A stretch of 64,000 bases of DNA from Aurantiochytrium sp. KH105 (GCA_003116975.1 BGKB01000088.1:222877-286876); one strand, 5' to 3'; counted from the stretch's first letter, positions 7,979 through 18,566 are shown. Notes: generated by a model not told the origin, from the letters alone. Made by a program: numbers and translations.

Positions 7979-10755
7979 AAACGTGAATATTCGTAGAATT
8001 AGTTTTCCCTCGCTGTCAATTCGTTTGACCGCAATCGCCGCAACTCTGACCTTCCTTGCTTTTCCACGTTCAAGCAAGCTAGCTGGAACGAGTACAACAT
8101 AGGCTCAATAAGAATGAAAAACAATGAAAACACGGTTTTGCAACCAACAAAGCAGCGCTAAACCATAAGCGTTCACTGGGTGCTTCTTTTTGACTTCCGA
8201 GACGCACGGAGGGTAGGCTACTGTTCGTCCACGTTGCGACGACAGACGCCACGTCTTCAAGTTGCAGCCACGTATTGCACTAGCAGGGCCATGGGTCGGT
8301 GGTCTTGACACTTTCTTCGTCACCGTCCAAGCCAACCTTGCTATCTTCGGTCTGTATTTCGATTGGATCGATCGATCGAAACATGGAGATGACGCATCAA
8401 GCGCGGTAAGTTTCTCTTTTTAATTCGCTGTCTAGAGCAACCAAGATTGACTTGCAAGGAGAGATGGCCGCAGCACGTGTAGAAACTCAATATAAGGTAG
8501 TTGCGCCATCAACCGGTAGCGTATTCCCCAAGTTAGTAACGTGAAGGATAAAACACCAACACCCAAAAAACAATGCCGTTACCCACACTTTTCCTGCACG
8601 CACCCACACCCCTGGCCGTAAAAAAGAATGCCCGTTTCTTTTTCTTTCAGTCAAACGAATCGTCTGACTGGGAGTTTCGTTACTCCGAACGAAGTTGAAC
8701 ACGCTGGTGCTGGTCAATCAAGATTGACTCACAAGCAGAGATGGCCGCTGCACGTGTAGAAACCTAACAAGAAGTAGTTGTAACCCGCACTCCAGCCATC
8801 AAATCGGTTTCTCGAGATGGACGGGGGGTCAATGGTGATCAAACCAGAGACAACGGCGGTAAAGGCGGGCATACAAAAATGCCTGGCCATGGCGACGAAA
8901 GAAGAGCGTTTGATGTGATTCTGCCGATTTGGAGGTAATTTTTTATATTGAAAAACTAAACGTAAAAGAACATCCGCTTCGCGGATAACACGAAACGAGA
9001 TGATGGAATGTATCACAAGTCATTCTCGCTGCTACTCGACTATCGTCGCTTCCAATATCCAGGGCGCGGATTCTTGTCAGCGCTCCCCATTTCCCAATAA
9101 ATACGTTTCGTTGTGGACTAGGACAACCCATACTTTTGCGTTGACCCAGCGCGGAGTCGATTGCTCTCGCTTGGCTACCTGGTCGAGGTACCTTTGCGTC
9201 AATTCTCTAAAGTTGCTTTTCTCCCGGTGCTGGATCGCTTAGACTACCCACTCCATCTTTGTAGTCAAGCAAAGAGGAAGAATCGCGCGATAGCTGAGCA
9301 AGCTTTGGAAAGTTTCTGGCAAACTCGCAACGAGGTGAATCGATCGGATGGCTTGCAGGAAAGATTGCAGATGGATCTACGAAGAAGACTGCGATGGATC
9401 GAGCTCCTGCAGATTCTACAGTTGCCCGACCACCTGCGACTGCATTATCGGCCACTTTAGAGAAGTGTGCTTGCTGCCAGTGTTGATTGGTGTGGTTATA
9501 ACTGTGCTATTTGTCTTCAGCATTGCATGCTGTGTGCAAAAATGCAACAACAAGAAGAAGAAGAAGAAAAAGAAGGAGGAGGAGGAGGAGACCACATCAG
9601 TTGCGCTTGTCTCGGCGTCGCCTGAATTAGAAGATGATGTTACAGTAGAACATACAGAAGATGCTGTTACAGTGGAACATACGATTGAGGTAAATGATAG
9701 TCCTGCTGAAAAAGGAAAGCTTTTTCAGCCGAGCGCACGTGCACTTGCACGCGGCCTCATCAGCGTGTTCTTTCTTACCATTGTGCTCTCTGACTCTGCC
9801 AAAATGTTGGAGGTAACGACGACGTATGAATATCGACTTGGTGAAATGTCATTTGCCGAAATGTCCACGACTTTCAGCGCTACTTTTTCGACATTGAAGG
9901 TCGAGCTGGATGGTTCCTTTCCCGGTTTTCCTTCGTTTCCGATTGCCGAACGCAGTATGACTTGGAAAGAGTATTGTGCGACCATCGAAGATTTCGACGA
10001 CGTTATACAGACCTTCCGATATGCGGGACTATTAATTCCAGGTGACGAGCAGTGCTTCTTTGTAACTCTGGCACGTCCCTTTATCATTTCTGCCCTTGTC
10101 TTGTACTTCGCGGCAAGTGTATACGCGCTGCATCCGCGTGGAGACCTTTTAGGCATGGTCGCATCTATGCTTGGTTGGCTCGGCGTTGTCGGTGGCGTCA
10201 GCCTCTGGTTGACTGTTCTCAGAGACTGGACCGGCATCAAGACTGGCCTCGGCATGCTTTTAAGCATCGCTTTTTTCGGAGTCACGCTCATCACACGCGT
10301 GCTACCGAAGCGCCAGTAGATGATTTTCCCTTTTCTGCGGTGCGTAGACTTTCGCATAAAATCAATCTTCAGCAGTTCCTGGGTGTTGTTATACCTTTAG
10401 AAGAGGTGCTTGGCTGAGAGCGTGCGTGAGCTGCTTACTTCATGCAGCACTCATCTCGTTATTGCATCTTTTCCATCCGACATTTAATGGGAAGGGCGTG
10501 TGCTGGATTTGGTGAGCAGATGTTTGCTGGGTTTCCTGAATTTCTACCTAATGTTCGGAGATTCCAAATGCGGCAACGTTGACAAAAGATTTCAGCCTTT
10601 TCAGGACGAAAATTCGAAATCGTCAGCACTCGATCTTTTCTGAGTCTTTACCTTTAAAAAAAAAAAGCGTGTCCTCGCTTGCTCACTTCGGCGCTGACAA
10701 GCAGTACGTGGAAAACCAAACTGGTCGACTTCAACTGGCGCTGACGAACGTTGTT
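7979..10755. repeat. Tandem repeat unit 2, the longest copy
   Basis: It shares leader and trailer blocks with units 1 and 3 and carries the gene at 9348-10319. It is longer because the leader contains a partial repeat. AAGATTGACTTGCAAGGAGA with a GATGGCCGC...GCACGTGTAGAAAC block (about 8440-8500) recurs in similar form at about 8718-8770. Boundaries are approximate. Confidence 0.82.
9348..10319 (+). CDS. Cys-rich five-helix membrane protein, tandem copy 2
   Basis: The 323-residue paralogue of the genes at 6602 and 11517 keeps the same layout: Cys-rich N terminus, helix 1 (LLPVLIGVVITVLFVFSIAC), a basic then acidic linker, KLFQPSARALARGLIS, and four further helices. Its first 50 residues are the most divergent of the three (MACRKDCRWIYEEDCDG...). 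The linker after helix 1 has expanded through AAG/GAG codon repeats into Lys8-Glu5. It also contains a duplicated phrase, VTVEHTEDA/VTVEHTIEV. The two loop cysteines (KEYC, EQC) are kept. The open frame is intact, so the gene is probably functional. The start aligns with the ATG of the other copies. Confidence 0.8.
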   Translation: MACRKDCRWIYEEDCDGSSSCRFYSCPTTCDCIIGHFREVCLLPVLIGVVITVLFVFSIACCVQKCNNKKKKKKKKEEEEETTSVALVSASPELEDDVTVEHTEDAVTVEHTIEVNDSPAEKGKLFQPSARALARGLISVFFLTIVLSDSAKMLEVTTTYEYRLGEMSFAEMSTTFSATFSTLKVELDGSFPGFPSFPIAERSMTWKEYCATIEDFDDVIQTFRYAGLLIPGDEQCFFVTLARPFIISALVLYFAASVYALHPRGDLLGMVASMLGWLGVVGGVSLWLTVLRDWTGIKTGLGMLLSIAFFGVTLITRVLPKRQ

Positions 10756-12903
10756 GTCAAATGTAGCTGTTCGTAAATTTAGCTTCCTCTCGCTGTCAAT
10801 TCGTTCGAGTGACCGCAATCGCCGCAATTCTGATCTTCCAAGCTGCAGCTGCTGATACACGTCCAATCAAGCTAGCTGGAACGAGTACAACATAAATATA
10901 AAAAAGTGAAAACACGACTTTGTACCCAACAAAGCAGCCCTAAAACATAAATGTTAAACGTGTGTCCTTCCTTTTTGACTGCCGAGACGCACGGAAGGTA
11001 CTACTCGTCCAGGTTGCGGAGACAGCCGCCTGGTCTTTAAGTGGTAGCCACGTCTTGCATCAGCCCGGCCATGGGAAGGTGATTTCGACACTTTTTTCTT
11101 CCGTCCACGCCCACCTTGCCATCTTCGGACTGTAGATCGATCGATCGTCCGAGAGAAAAAAGGACATGACGCATCAAGCGCGGTGAACTTTCTTTTTGAT
11201 TCGCTGTCTGCCAGCTGGTCAATCGGAAGCGACTCACTAGCAGAGATGGCCGTAGCACGTGCAGAAACCTAACATGAAGTAGGAAGTACCTGCACTCCAG
11301 CCACCAGACCGGTCTCTCGAGATGAACGGCGGTCAACGGTGGGAATCGGGGACATCAGCGGTATGGGCAGGTGTACAGAGTGACTGGCCAAGGCGCCGCA
11401 GCCGAGAGAAGAAAAGTGTTCAAGTAGGCGACGCGTGCCGCCGCGCGGACACGCGGTCGGAGCTGAGCAGGCTTCGAAAAGTTTCTGACAAACTCGCAAC
11501 GTGGTGGAACGATCGGATGTCTTGCCAATCTCGTTGCAACGCGATCTGCGAAACAGGCAGCTATGCAGACTCCTACGTCTGTATGGACGGCGTTTGTGTG
11601 CAGGCCACCTGCAGGCGCTTGAACATTATGTGCCATGAAGGACAAGAGTGCAACTGCATTGGTGGCACCGTGGGGGAACTATGCTTGCTGACAGTGGTCG
11701 TTAGTCTGGTGGTGATTGTAATCCTTGTCTTGAGCATTGCATACTGCGTGCAAAAGTACGAGATGAAGAAGAAGAAGAAGAAGACCACATCAGCGGCGCT
11801 TGTCTCGGCGTCCTCTGAATTGAAAGATGATGATACAGTTGAGCATGCGATTGAGGTGAATGATGGCCCTACTGAAGAGGAGAAGCTTTTTCAACCGAGC
11901 GCGCGTGCACTTGCGCGCGGCCTCATCAGTGTCGTCCTTCTCGCCATTGTGCTTTCTGACACCGTCAAGATGTCGGAGGTAACGACGACATATTACTCCC
12001 CAACATTTTCCAAAATGTCTACGATCTTCAGCGCTGATTTGTCGACACTGAAGGTCGAAGTGGAGGGCTCCATTCCCGGTATTCCTTCTTTTTCGATTGC
12101 AGAAGACAGTATGACCTGGGAAGAGTATTGTGTGGCCGTCGAGAAATTCGAAAACCTTACACAGACATTCCGAGAAGTGGGGCTTATAATTCCAGGTCCT
12201 GTGCAGTGCTCTTATGTGGCTCCAGCACGCTCCTTTATGATTGCAGCCGTTGCCATGTACTCCATGGCAAGTGTCAGCGCGCTGCATCCGCTTGGAAACA
12301 CTTTTGGCATGGTAACATCCATGCTTGGTTGGGTCTTCGTTGTCGCTGGCGTCTGCTTCTGGTTCGCTGTTATCGGAGACTGGGCCGAAGCCTGGACCAG
12401 TATCGAGGCTGGCGTCGGCATTCTTTTGAGCATCTCTACTCTTGGAGTCACGATCATCGCATTCGTGCTGCCGAAGCGCCCGTAGATGGTTTTTTCTTTT
12501 CCGCGGTGCGTCAACTTTCGCATGAAATCAGTCTTTCGCAGTTCCTGAGTGTTGTTATACCTTTAGAAGAGGCGTACGTGAGCTGTTTACTTCATGCAGC
12601 ACTCAATCTCGTCCGTTCGTTATTACATCTTTTCCATCGGGCATTTGAAGGAAAGGGCGTGTGCTGGATTTCGTGAGCGGATGTTCGCTGGATTTCCTAA
12701 GTTCTGTCCACTAAAACCTCATCCATTAAGAGATCGGAGATTCCAAATGCGCCAACGTAAACAAAAACATCTCAGCCTTTCCAAGACGAAAAGTCATTCT
12801 CGTCAGCGTTCGATTTGTACTGAGTCTTTTCCTCGCTCGCTCACTTCGGCGCTGACAAGTAGTACGTGGAAAACCTCACTGGTCGACTTGACTTGGCGCT
12901 AGC
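10756..12903. repeat. Tandem repeat unit 3
   Basis: The third copy has the shared leader (AACGTTGTTGTCAAA..., CGCTGTCAATTCGTT..., AAGCTAGCTGGAACGAGTAC), the gene at 11517-12485 and the shared trailer down to GGTCGACTTGACTTGGCGCTAGCG. After that point the similarity to units 1 and 2 stops. The array's right edge is therefore near 12903, inside the 3' end of the convergent gene at 12876-13601. Confidence 0.84.
11517..12485 (+). CDS. Cys-rich five-helix membrane protein, tandem copy 3
   Basis: The 322-residue paralogue is most like copy 1 (MSCQSRCNAICETGSYADS... at the N terminus). It has the Cys-rich head, helix 1, a Lys-rich linker, KLFQPSARALARGLIS, the loop with Cys pair (EEYC and VQC) and the last three helices. 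A short insertion (DWAEAWTSIEAG) lengthens the loop between helices 4 and 5. The frame is open upstream to 11322, but those 65 codons are Arg-rich and unlike the leaders of the other copies in the same frame. I therefore place the start at 11517, where the ATG aligns with its paralogues. Confidence 0.82.
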   Translation: MSCQSRCNAICETGSYADSYVCMDGVCVQATCRRLNIMCHEGQECNCIGGTVGELCLLTVVVSLVVIVILVLSIAYCVQKYEMKKKKKKTTSAALVSASSELKDDDTVEHAIEVNDGPTEEEKLFQPSARALARGLISVVLLAIVLSDTVKMSEVTTTYYSPTFSKMSTIFSADLSTLKVEVEGSIPGIPSFSIAEDSMTWEEYCVAVEKFENLTQTFREVGLIIPGPVQCSYVAPARSFMIAAVAMYSMASVSALHPLGNTFGMVTSMLGWVFVVAGVCFWFAVIGDWAEAWTSIEAGVGILLSISTLGVTIIAFVLPKRP

Positions 12904-13601
12904 GCAACCAAGCTCCCTGGTAGGATCATCTGAAGCTGCTGTGCAGCAGTAGTTGCGGTGCGACGCGAAGGAAAGGTAGCTACAAAGGTGAGGTCTTGTC
13001 CGTCATAATTAGCCTCGAAAGAGATGGCTTCATCGCAAACTGCCTCGGCGTCTCGGCGTTGGGCGCCAATAACTTTTCGGAGAGTCAAAAGCGTCCTGAT
13101 TTCATTCTCGCTTGCGCGAATCCCTTTGGGGGCGTCGGCTGCGTCCTGAAAACGGTCGCTTGCCTGCGAGAACTTCGGATTGGAGTCTCTGGCCTTTCCT
13201 GCAATGGCTTGTTCTTTCTTGCTAATGTCTTCGTGGGTGTTGTTGTTGTTGTTGTTATTGGTTGCATTTTTCATCCAGGCCGGAAGCACAAGAGCTCGGC
13301 CTCGTCCGCGGCCCAAGGGCACGCTCGCGGTCGCGGAAGCCGACGTGCTCTGTGAAGCCGTGGCAAGGCTTGCCAGCACCGCAGACCGGCTTTTGGACTC
13401 GAGAGCTTCTCGCCGTTGCTCCGAGGCGCGAAGATCGGCCTCGGCGCGCCGGGCCCGCTCGAGACTCGACTCTCGCTGCGCGCAGGCCTGCACAATCTCC
13501 TCATAGTCGTTGGGCTCGAGGGGGTCGTAGGGGGCGTCGCCCGAGGCCTCGAGGACTGCGTCAAGGACGGCGTCTTGAATGTGGCGTGCTGTTGATGTCA
13601 T
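12876..13601 (-). CDS. Unrecognised 241-residue protein with an SPF45-like N-terminal motif
   Basis: The N terminus carries APYDPLEPNDYEEIVQ at about residues 23-38. This closely resembles the YDP..PN.YE segment of the splicing factor SPF45/RBM17. An Arg/Glu-rich probable coiled coil follows (about 40-75), then a Ser/Ala stretch, GRGRGRALVLPAWMKN near 97-112 and an Asn run (NNNNNNN). The C-terminal half (about 150-241) contains a predicted alpha/beta segment. No G-patch or RRM is visible, so it is not a full SPF45; a splicing-related role is only inference. Its last nine or so codons lie inside sequence shared with the tandem repeat units, so its 3' end marks a duplication breakpoint. A TAGGCCTA palindrome sits 20 bases upstream of the ATG. 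Confidence 0.65.
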   Translation of the reverse strand: MTSTARHIQDAVLDAVLEASGDAPYDPLEPNDYEEIVQACAQRESSLERARRAEADLRASEQRREALESKSRSAVLASLATASQSTSASATASVPLGRGRGRALVLPAWMKNATNNNNNNNTHEDISKKEQAIAGKARDSNPKFSQASDRFQDAADAPKGIRASENEIRTLLTLRKVIGAQRRDAEAVCDEAISFEANYDGQDLTFVATFPSRRTATTAAQQLQMILPGSLVALAPSQVDQ

Positions 13602-13821
13602 CGTGTTTGAAGTTTTGCACTAGGCCTATTGCAGAGGTGACAGCAGTATTATGATGATACGGATGAACACAATCGCACTCCACAAGCTAAACTTGTGAAG
13701 ACACTGCGCTTGGGCTCGGCATCATTTTCAAATGCTGTTGATACCATCTGGGATCACAAGCAAGCGCGAATAGCAATAGATTGAACAACGTTATATTTGT
13801 GATGTTGAAGCGGAGGCTACT

Positions 13822-14893
13822 CTAGCGGTCGCCATTGCCGATGTTGGCGCCGCACATTTCCTGGGCAAGCGCATTAGCAACTGCGCGGTCCTGATCGTAC
13901 GCAGAGTTGTAAAAGATGTTGTTGTAGTAGTCGTCAGCATCGGGGTAATCGTCGACAGAGTAGGTGCTGTCGCAGACCGCGTCGAGGAAGGGCGTGTTCT
14001 CGGCCTCGAAGAGTCGGATGCAAATGACTCGAGGGGCCGTGCTGCCGAGTCGCTCAATCATTTCCGCCTTAAGACGGACATAGTTGTCAACGTTTTGGGG
14101 CTTGAGAATCTGGCCGTCCGTAAAGAGGAGCATGAAGCTGGGCACCTCGCTGGAAGCAAGCTTGTTCGCCACACCCTTGAAGACAGGGGGGAAACTTGGT
14201 GCCATACGCACGGTTGCCAGCATTCAGCTCGAGCGCCAACGTGAAAAACTCGGTCACGAGGTCGCCAGGAACATTGGCAGTGGGGCTGTCGAGCTGGACG
14301 CGCCAGTCGATTGCTGTTCTCTCGAGCTCAAGGATGCCAAAGTTGACATCCTTGCTAAAGGGCATCTTGAGCGCTGTGAACGCAGCGCTCTGAACAGCGG
14401 TCACGGCCTTTCGAAGGGATGCAAGGGGATATCTGGTTGCAAAGGTGCTGTCCACGACTGCGAGGACGCGCGCCGAGCATTGCGACGGCAGACGAAAGGC
14501 GTAGCAGGTTGACCCATAGAGATCTTCGCTGCCACGAACGACAGGTCCAGTTGTTTCATCTCTGTTTTCGGATGCCCATCCCACAGGCAGAGGCAGGTCG
14601 CTCATACGTTCATAATCTTTCCTCGAAAAGTAGCAGGTGAAAGAGTTATAAGAAGGTTCCCACGAGAAGGCTTCGACGCTGTTTCCGAAGGTCTCAAAGC
14701 AGGCGTCGAGAGCTTCTTGCTGGGTCCGTCCATCAAGCAGAGTCCAGAATCCACTAAACCACAAAGCGTCTTGGTCCCTGCAGCGGCCATGAAAATATGA
14801 TCCGCTGTCATAGGCGGGTACTAGTTGGGCTTTCACAAATTTGATGTTCGCCAGGGCCAGCGCGAGCGTCGTCACGCCTACTGTTGTCTTCAT
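13822..14893 (-). pseudogene. Secreted vWA-like protein, copy A, broken by a +1 frameshift
   Basis: The first part (14893 down to about 14194) encodes a signal peptide (MKTTVGVTTLALALANIKFVKA), the Cys-rich head and the first half of the vWA-like domain. Its frame then runs into unrelated residues and stops near 14087. The second half continues in another frame down to the stop at 13822 and includes SFMLLFTDGQ and the PDADDYY tail. Copies B and C have two A residues after the G run at the matching place, whereas this copy has three (14192-14194). One extra base therefore explains the break. Apart from it, this copy is nearly identical to copy B. It is either a young pseudogene or an assembly/sequencing error. 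Confidence 0.8.
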
Positions 14894-15576
14894 CTTGGTC
14901 TGCTTCGCTGGTGGTCTTCCGCACGCGCTTCAAATCCCTTTACGTGTTTGTCTCCCTACTCGCGCCTCGAGTCTCTCCCCATGCGCGCCGCCTTCGTTGC
15001 GAAGGAGCCTTGATTGCTTGACAATAAAGGTCTGTCCACGTTTCTGCAGAGCAAGATCGAGCACGTCACGACACGCCGCGGTAGCACGCGCAGTGCTAGC
15101 CTTTCTGCTGGCCGGGACCTAGGGCGCGCGCGATCTTGCCCTGGATTCCCACCTTGGCCGGCGGTTTACTTACTCGTTTCTGTGCGGCTTTCTTCCTCCT
15201 CAGGATCTTTTTCGTGTCCCCTCATGTCCATCGATGGGCTGTGGCATGCACGGCGCTTGATTGCATCGGCTCTAGTGTGCCTACTAGCGCGTGAGAGCGC
15301 AAAGTCTATCGCTTGAGACAACGACGAGGACAGCGACGAGGACAGCGACGAGGACAGCGACGAGGACGCGGCCTGTCGGGAGGCGTGCCTGGATCTCGAA
15401 CAACCGTCATACCTTTGTGGTGGATGGGTGCAAGGTCAGTCAGTGGCCGTCAAGGAACGACCGACACGAATTGAATTTTTTTCAAGGAAGAGAGAAAAAG
15501 AAGCGAGCAGCACATGCGTAAGGATCATGTTCCCTAAAAGCGTCTCAAATATAAAAAAAATGAACGAGTTTCAATT
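14894..15576. other. Spacer between vWA-like copies A and B, with a 12-base tandem repeat
   Basis: No gene is supported here. A GACGAGGACAGC repeat of about four units lies at 15318-15368. The segment next to 14893 is the presumed promoter of copy A, and the segment near 15540-15576 is the 3' flank of copy B. Confidence 0.6.
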
Positions 15577-16647
15577 TTAAAAGGCGCCACCGTTGACGAT
15601 GTTGGCGCCGCACATTTCCTGAACAAGCGCGTTGGCAACTGCGCGGTCCGGGTCGTACGCAGAGTTGTAAAAGTAGTTGTAGTAGTAGTCGTCAGCATCG
15701 GGGAAATCGTCGACAGAGTAGGTGCTGTCGCAGACAGCGTCGAGGAAGGGCGTGTTTTCGGTCTCGAAGAGTCGGATGCAAATGACTCGAGGGGCCGTGC
15801 TGCCGAGTCGCTCGATCATTTCCGCCTTGAGACGGACATAGTTGTTGACATTTTGGGGCTTGAGAATCTGGCCGTCCGTAAAGAGGAGCATGAAGCTGGG
15901 CACCTCGCTGGAAGCAAGCTTGTTTGCCACACCCTTGAAGACAGGGGGGAACTTGGTGCCATACGCACGGTTGCCAGCATTCAAGTCGCCAAAAAGGGAA
16001 AAGATCTCGGCCACGAGGTCGCCAGGAACATTGGCAGTGGGGCTGTCGAGCTTGACATGCCAGTTCAGAGCTGTTCTCTCGAGCCCAAGGATGCCAAAGT
16101 TGACATCTTGGCTAAAGGGCATCTTGAGCGCTGCGAATGCAGCGCCTCGAAAGGCATCCACGGCCTTTTCGATGGCCGGAGTGGGGTATCTGGTTGCAAA
16201 GGTGCTGTCCACGACTGCGAGGACGCGCGCCGAGCATTGCGACGGCAGACGAAAGGCGTAGCAGGTTGACCCAAAGAGATCTTCGCTGCCGCGAACCACG
16301 GGTCCAGTCGTTTGATCGACAAGCTCGGAACTCCAGCCAGTGGGTGTGGGCAAGGCGTAGAGACGAGCAAATTCATCCGTCGTAAAGTAGCACGTAAAGG
16401 AGCCGTAGGTAGGTTCCCACGAAAAGGCTTCGACGCCGTCGCCAAAGGTTTCAAAGCACGCATCAAGAGCCTCCTGCTTGGTGCGTCCTCGCATGTAGGT
16501 CCAGTACCCGCTGAACCAAAACGCGTTCACATCCGCGCAGCGGCCGTGAAAGTACGATCCGCTGTCGTACGCGGGCACCTGGGCCTGCACGGACTGCGCG
16601 TTCGCCAGGGCCAGTGCGACCGTCGTCGCGACCACTGCCGCCTTCAT
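15577..16647 (-). CDS. Secreted Cys-rich plus vWA-like protein, copy B
   Basis: The 356-residue protein begins with a signal peptide (MKAAVVATTVALALANAQSV, cleavage probably near residue 22). Residues about 25-135 form a Cys-rich head (GSYFHGRC, DACFETFG, FTCYF, STCYAF), loosely like a PAN/apple or lectin-like module. Residues about 142-345 resemble a von Willebrand A domain: RVLAVVDSTF as strand 1, DVNFGILGLERT, and SFMLLFTDGQ (254-259 LLFTDG) as the strand 4 signature. The strand 1 metal site is degenerate (DSTFA instead of DxSxS), so metal binding is doubtful. A Tyr/Asp-rich DDFPDADDYYYNYF stretch precedes the last helix. There is no membrane helix or GPI signal, so I expect export or cell-surface association. 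Two relatives lie on the same strand. Confidence 0.82.
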   Translation of the reverse strand: MKAAVVATTVALALANAQSVQAQVPAYDSGSYFHGRCADVNAFWFSGYWTYMRGRTKQEALDACFETFGDGVEAFSWEPTYGSFTCYFTTDEFARLYALPTPTGWSSELVDQTTGPVVRGSEDLFGSTCYAFRLPSQCSARVLAVVDSTFATRYPTPAIEKAVDAFRGAAFAALKMPFSQDVNFGILGLERTALNWHVKLDSPTANVPGDLVAEIFSLFGDLNAGNRAYGTKFPPVFKGVANKLASSEVPSFMLLFTDGQILKPQNVNNYVRLKAEMIERLGSTAPRVICIRLFETENTPFLDAVCDSTYSVDDFPDADDYYYNYFYNSAYDPDRAVANALVQEMCGANIVNGGAF

Positions 16648-18566
16648 CTTCTTTTGCCCGCTGCCTCGCTCGCTGCCTCGGTGCGTACTCCGCTGGTCTG
16701 TTCCCGCGCGTCGCGCGTCGCACCTCGCAGCTATCTCGCCCGCACCGCGACCTCGCGAAGGGGCTTTGCTGTGCCCTTCTCGCCGCTCTTTTCGCAGTCG
16801 CTCGCGAGGTCTTGCCTCGCCATCACGCTCGGCACGCGCCGCTCTAGGGTTTCCGCTGACCGGCGCCTACGCCCGCTGCCGGCCTTTCGGGGACGCCGCC
16901 GCTCTGTCCCTTGTACTACCGTAAGCGCTAGCAGGGCCCTACGTCTAGCTCGTACTCACTCGCGCCACTTCTCTTCCTTCCCGCTTCATCCCTTTCGGGG
17001 CTCTCAGCCACCCGCCAGCTCGCGCCGTCCATGGCGTGTCGCAGCGCGCCACCTCGCGTCGCTCCTGCCTGCATCTGCGCCCGCTGCTGCCTCGGCGCGC
17101 GGGGACACGCCGCCAGACGCGCGCCCTCGCAGACAGGGCCCTGCGTCACGTCGCGTCGCGTCGCGTCGCGTCTGCCCGGCCGGCCGCGCGCGTGCTGGAC
17201 CGCGAGCTCACCGTGCGCAGGCAGGACAAAATACATTCACTCTTTCGACAAAACAGAGAAATCAACCATCAATTTTAATCACGACCAATCCTGGCCACTC
17301 CACGCGCGCCCGCGCCGGGCCGAAGCCAAGCCCAGCCCAGCGCGCCCAGCCGGCAGCCTCGCTGCCTGGGCTCGCGGCGTGCGTGCATGCATGCTGCGTG
17401 AACCCATCGAAGACGGGAGGAAGCCTTTCAGAGGCCTGCTTGCTTGCTTGCTTGCTTACTTGCTTACGTGCTTGCTTGCTTTCATTTCTTCGTCCGCTGC
17501 AGCTGCTCCCTGGCGGCCAAGACCGCGCTTTTGGCGGCGCAGATCCGAGGCAGGCCGTGCCGATGTGCGCGCGCGTGCGTGTGCCAGCCATTGTGCGCGC
17601 ACGCTGCGCTAGAACCACGCGCGGCGTCCGTCGAGATCGGGGGCCGCTTGCTCGGTCTCGCTCGATGAGCAAGAAGATACTAGGCCTAGATGGAAGGTGA
17701 AAAATGGCGACGCGAGGATGGTCATGGCGCCCCCCCGAGTCCGGCCTCGAGATTGAGGAGCTCGAGGCCGAGGCCGGGGTTGGCAGCGGCAGGGCTGGCC
17801 GCGAAAGCCACCCGCTCTGGGCCTCCCCGTCGCCCAGCTTCGCTTCTCCGCCTCGCCCCGTGCTTGTTGTCCCGGAGGTCTGCGCGCAGGTGGGCTCGAG
17901 GGAGCCGGCCTCCGGGAATGGCTTGGACGCGGGGTGCAAGGTGGCCCGTGCCGCCCTTTTCTCTCTCTCCCTAACTCGGTCTCGCCCGGACCGAACGCGA
18001 GCGGGAGCAAGCGGCGAGCAAGGGCGCTCTGCAGCGCGGACCCGGCCGGCCGGCCAGCCGGCCTGACAGAGCCGAGCCGAGCCGATCAGCGCAGAGCAGA
18101 GCAGAGCAGAGCAGAGCAGAGCAGCGGCACAGCCTGCTCGCTCTTTATCTGGTTGTACTCTGGTTGTAATCTTGAAGAAGAGTGTGCTCCCGCGGACCGC
18201 CATATTGGCGTTGACCGACGCGGCCTTCACTGTCAAGTTTGTCATGTCATCACGCCATGTATATACGTATTGAGAAGGCGAACTTGAAAGGGGCGGAAGC
18301 GCAAGTGCGTGACTCGACCTGCTAATGATGACATCGGCCGGAACGGAGATCACGAGGAGTCGGCTGAGAAACACACGCAAGACGAAGCAAGCAAACCATG
18401 GTGGTTGTCATTATGGAACTCTCCCCAGCACACGTGTTGACAGTGTATAAGATTGCCTCATCGGTGAGCGTAATAGAACAACGACTTTCAGCATGTCTTC
18501 TGTAAACTGGAAATCAATTGCAGTGGTGGGTGAAGCGTGCGTGCAAGCGACACACATACAATGTAA
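16648..18566. other. GC-rich spacer between vWA-like copies B and C
   Basis: About 1.9 kb without a gene I can support. Long frames on both strands are rich in Arg, Ala, Pro and Ser, have no domains and overlap each other, as expected of GC-rich DNA. Visible simple sequence includes (GCTT)n-like runs at about 17438-17480, a (GAGCA)n run at about 18096-18130 and a TAGGCCTA palindrome at 17681-17688. Confidence 0.55.

Noticed and set aside
16312-17700. Plus-strand frame of 462 codons
   Set aside because: It begins antisense to vWA-like copy B and continues into GC-rich spacer with Arg/Ser/Ala composition and no domain.
17262-18380. Minus-strand frame of 372 codons in the spacer
   Set aside because: It contains translated (GCTT)n and (GAGCA)n repeats, and other frames are equally open.
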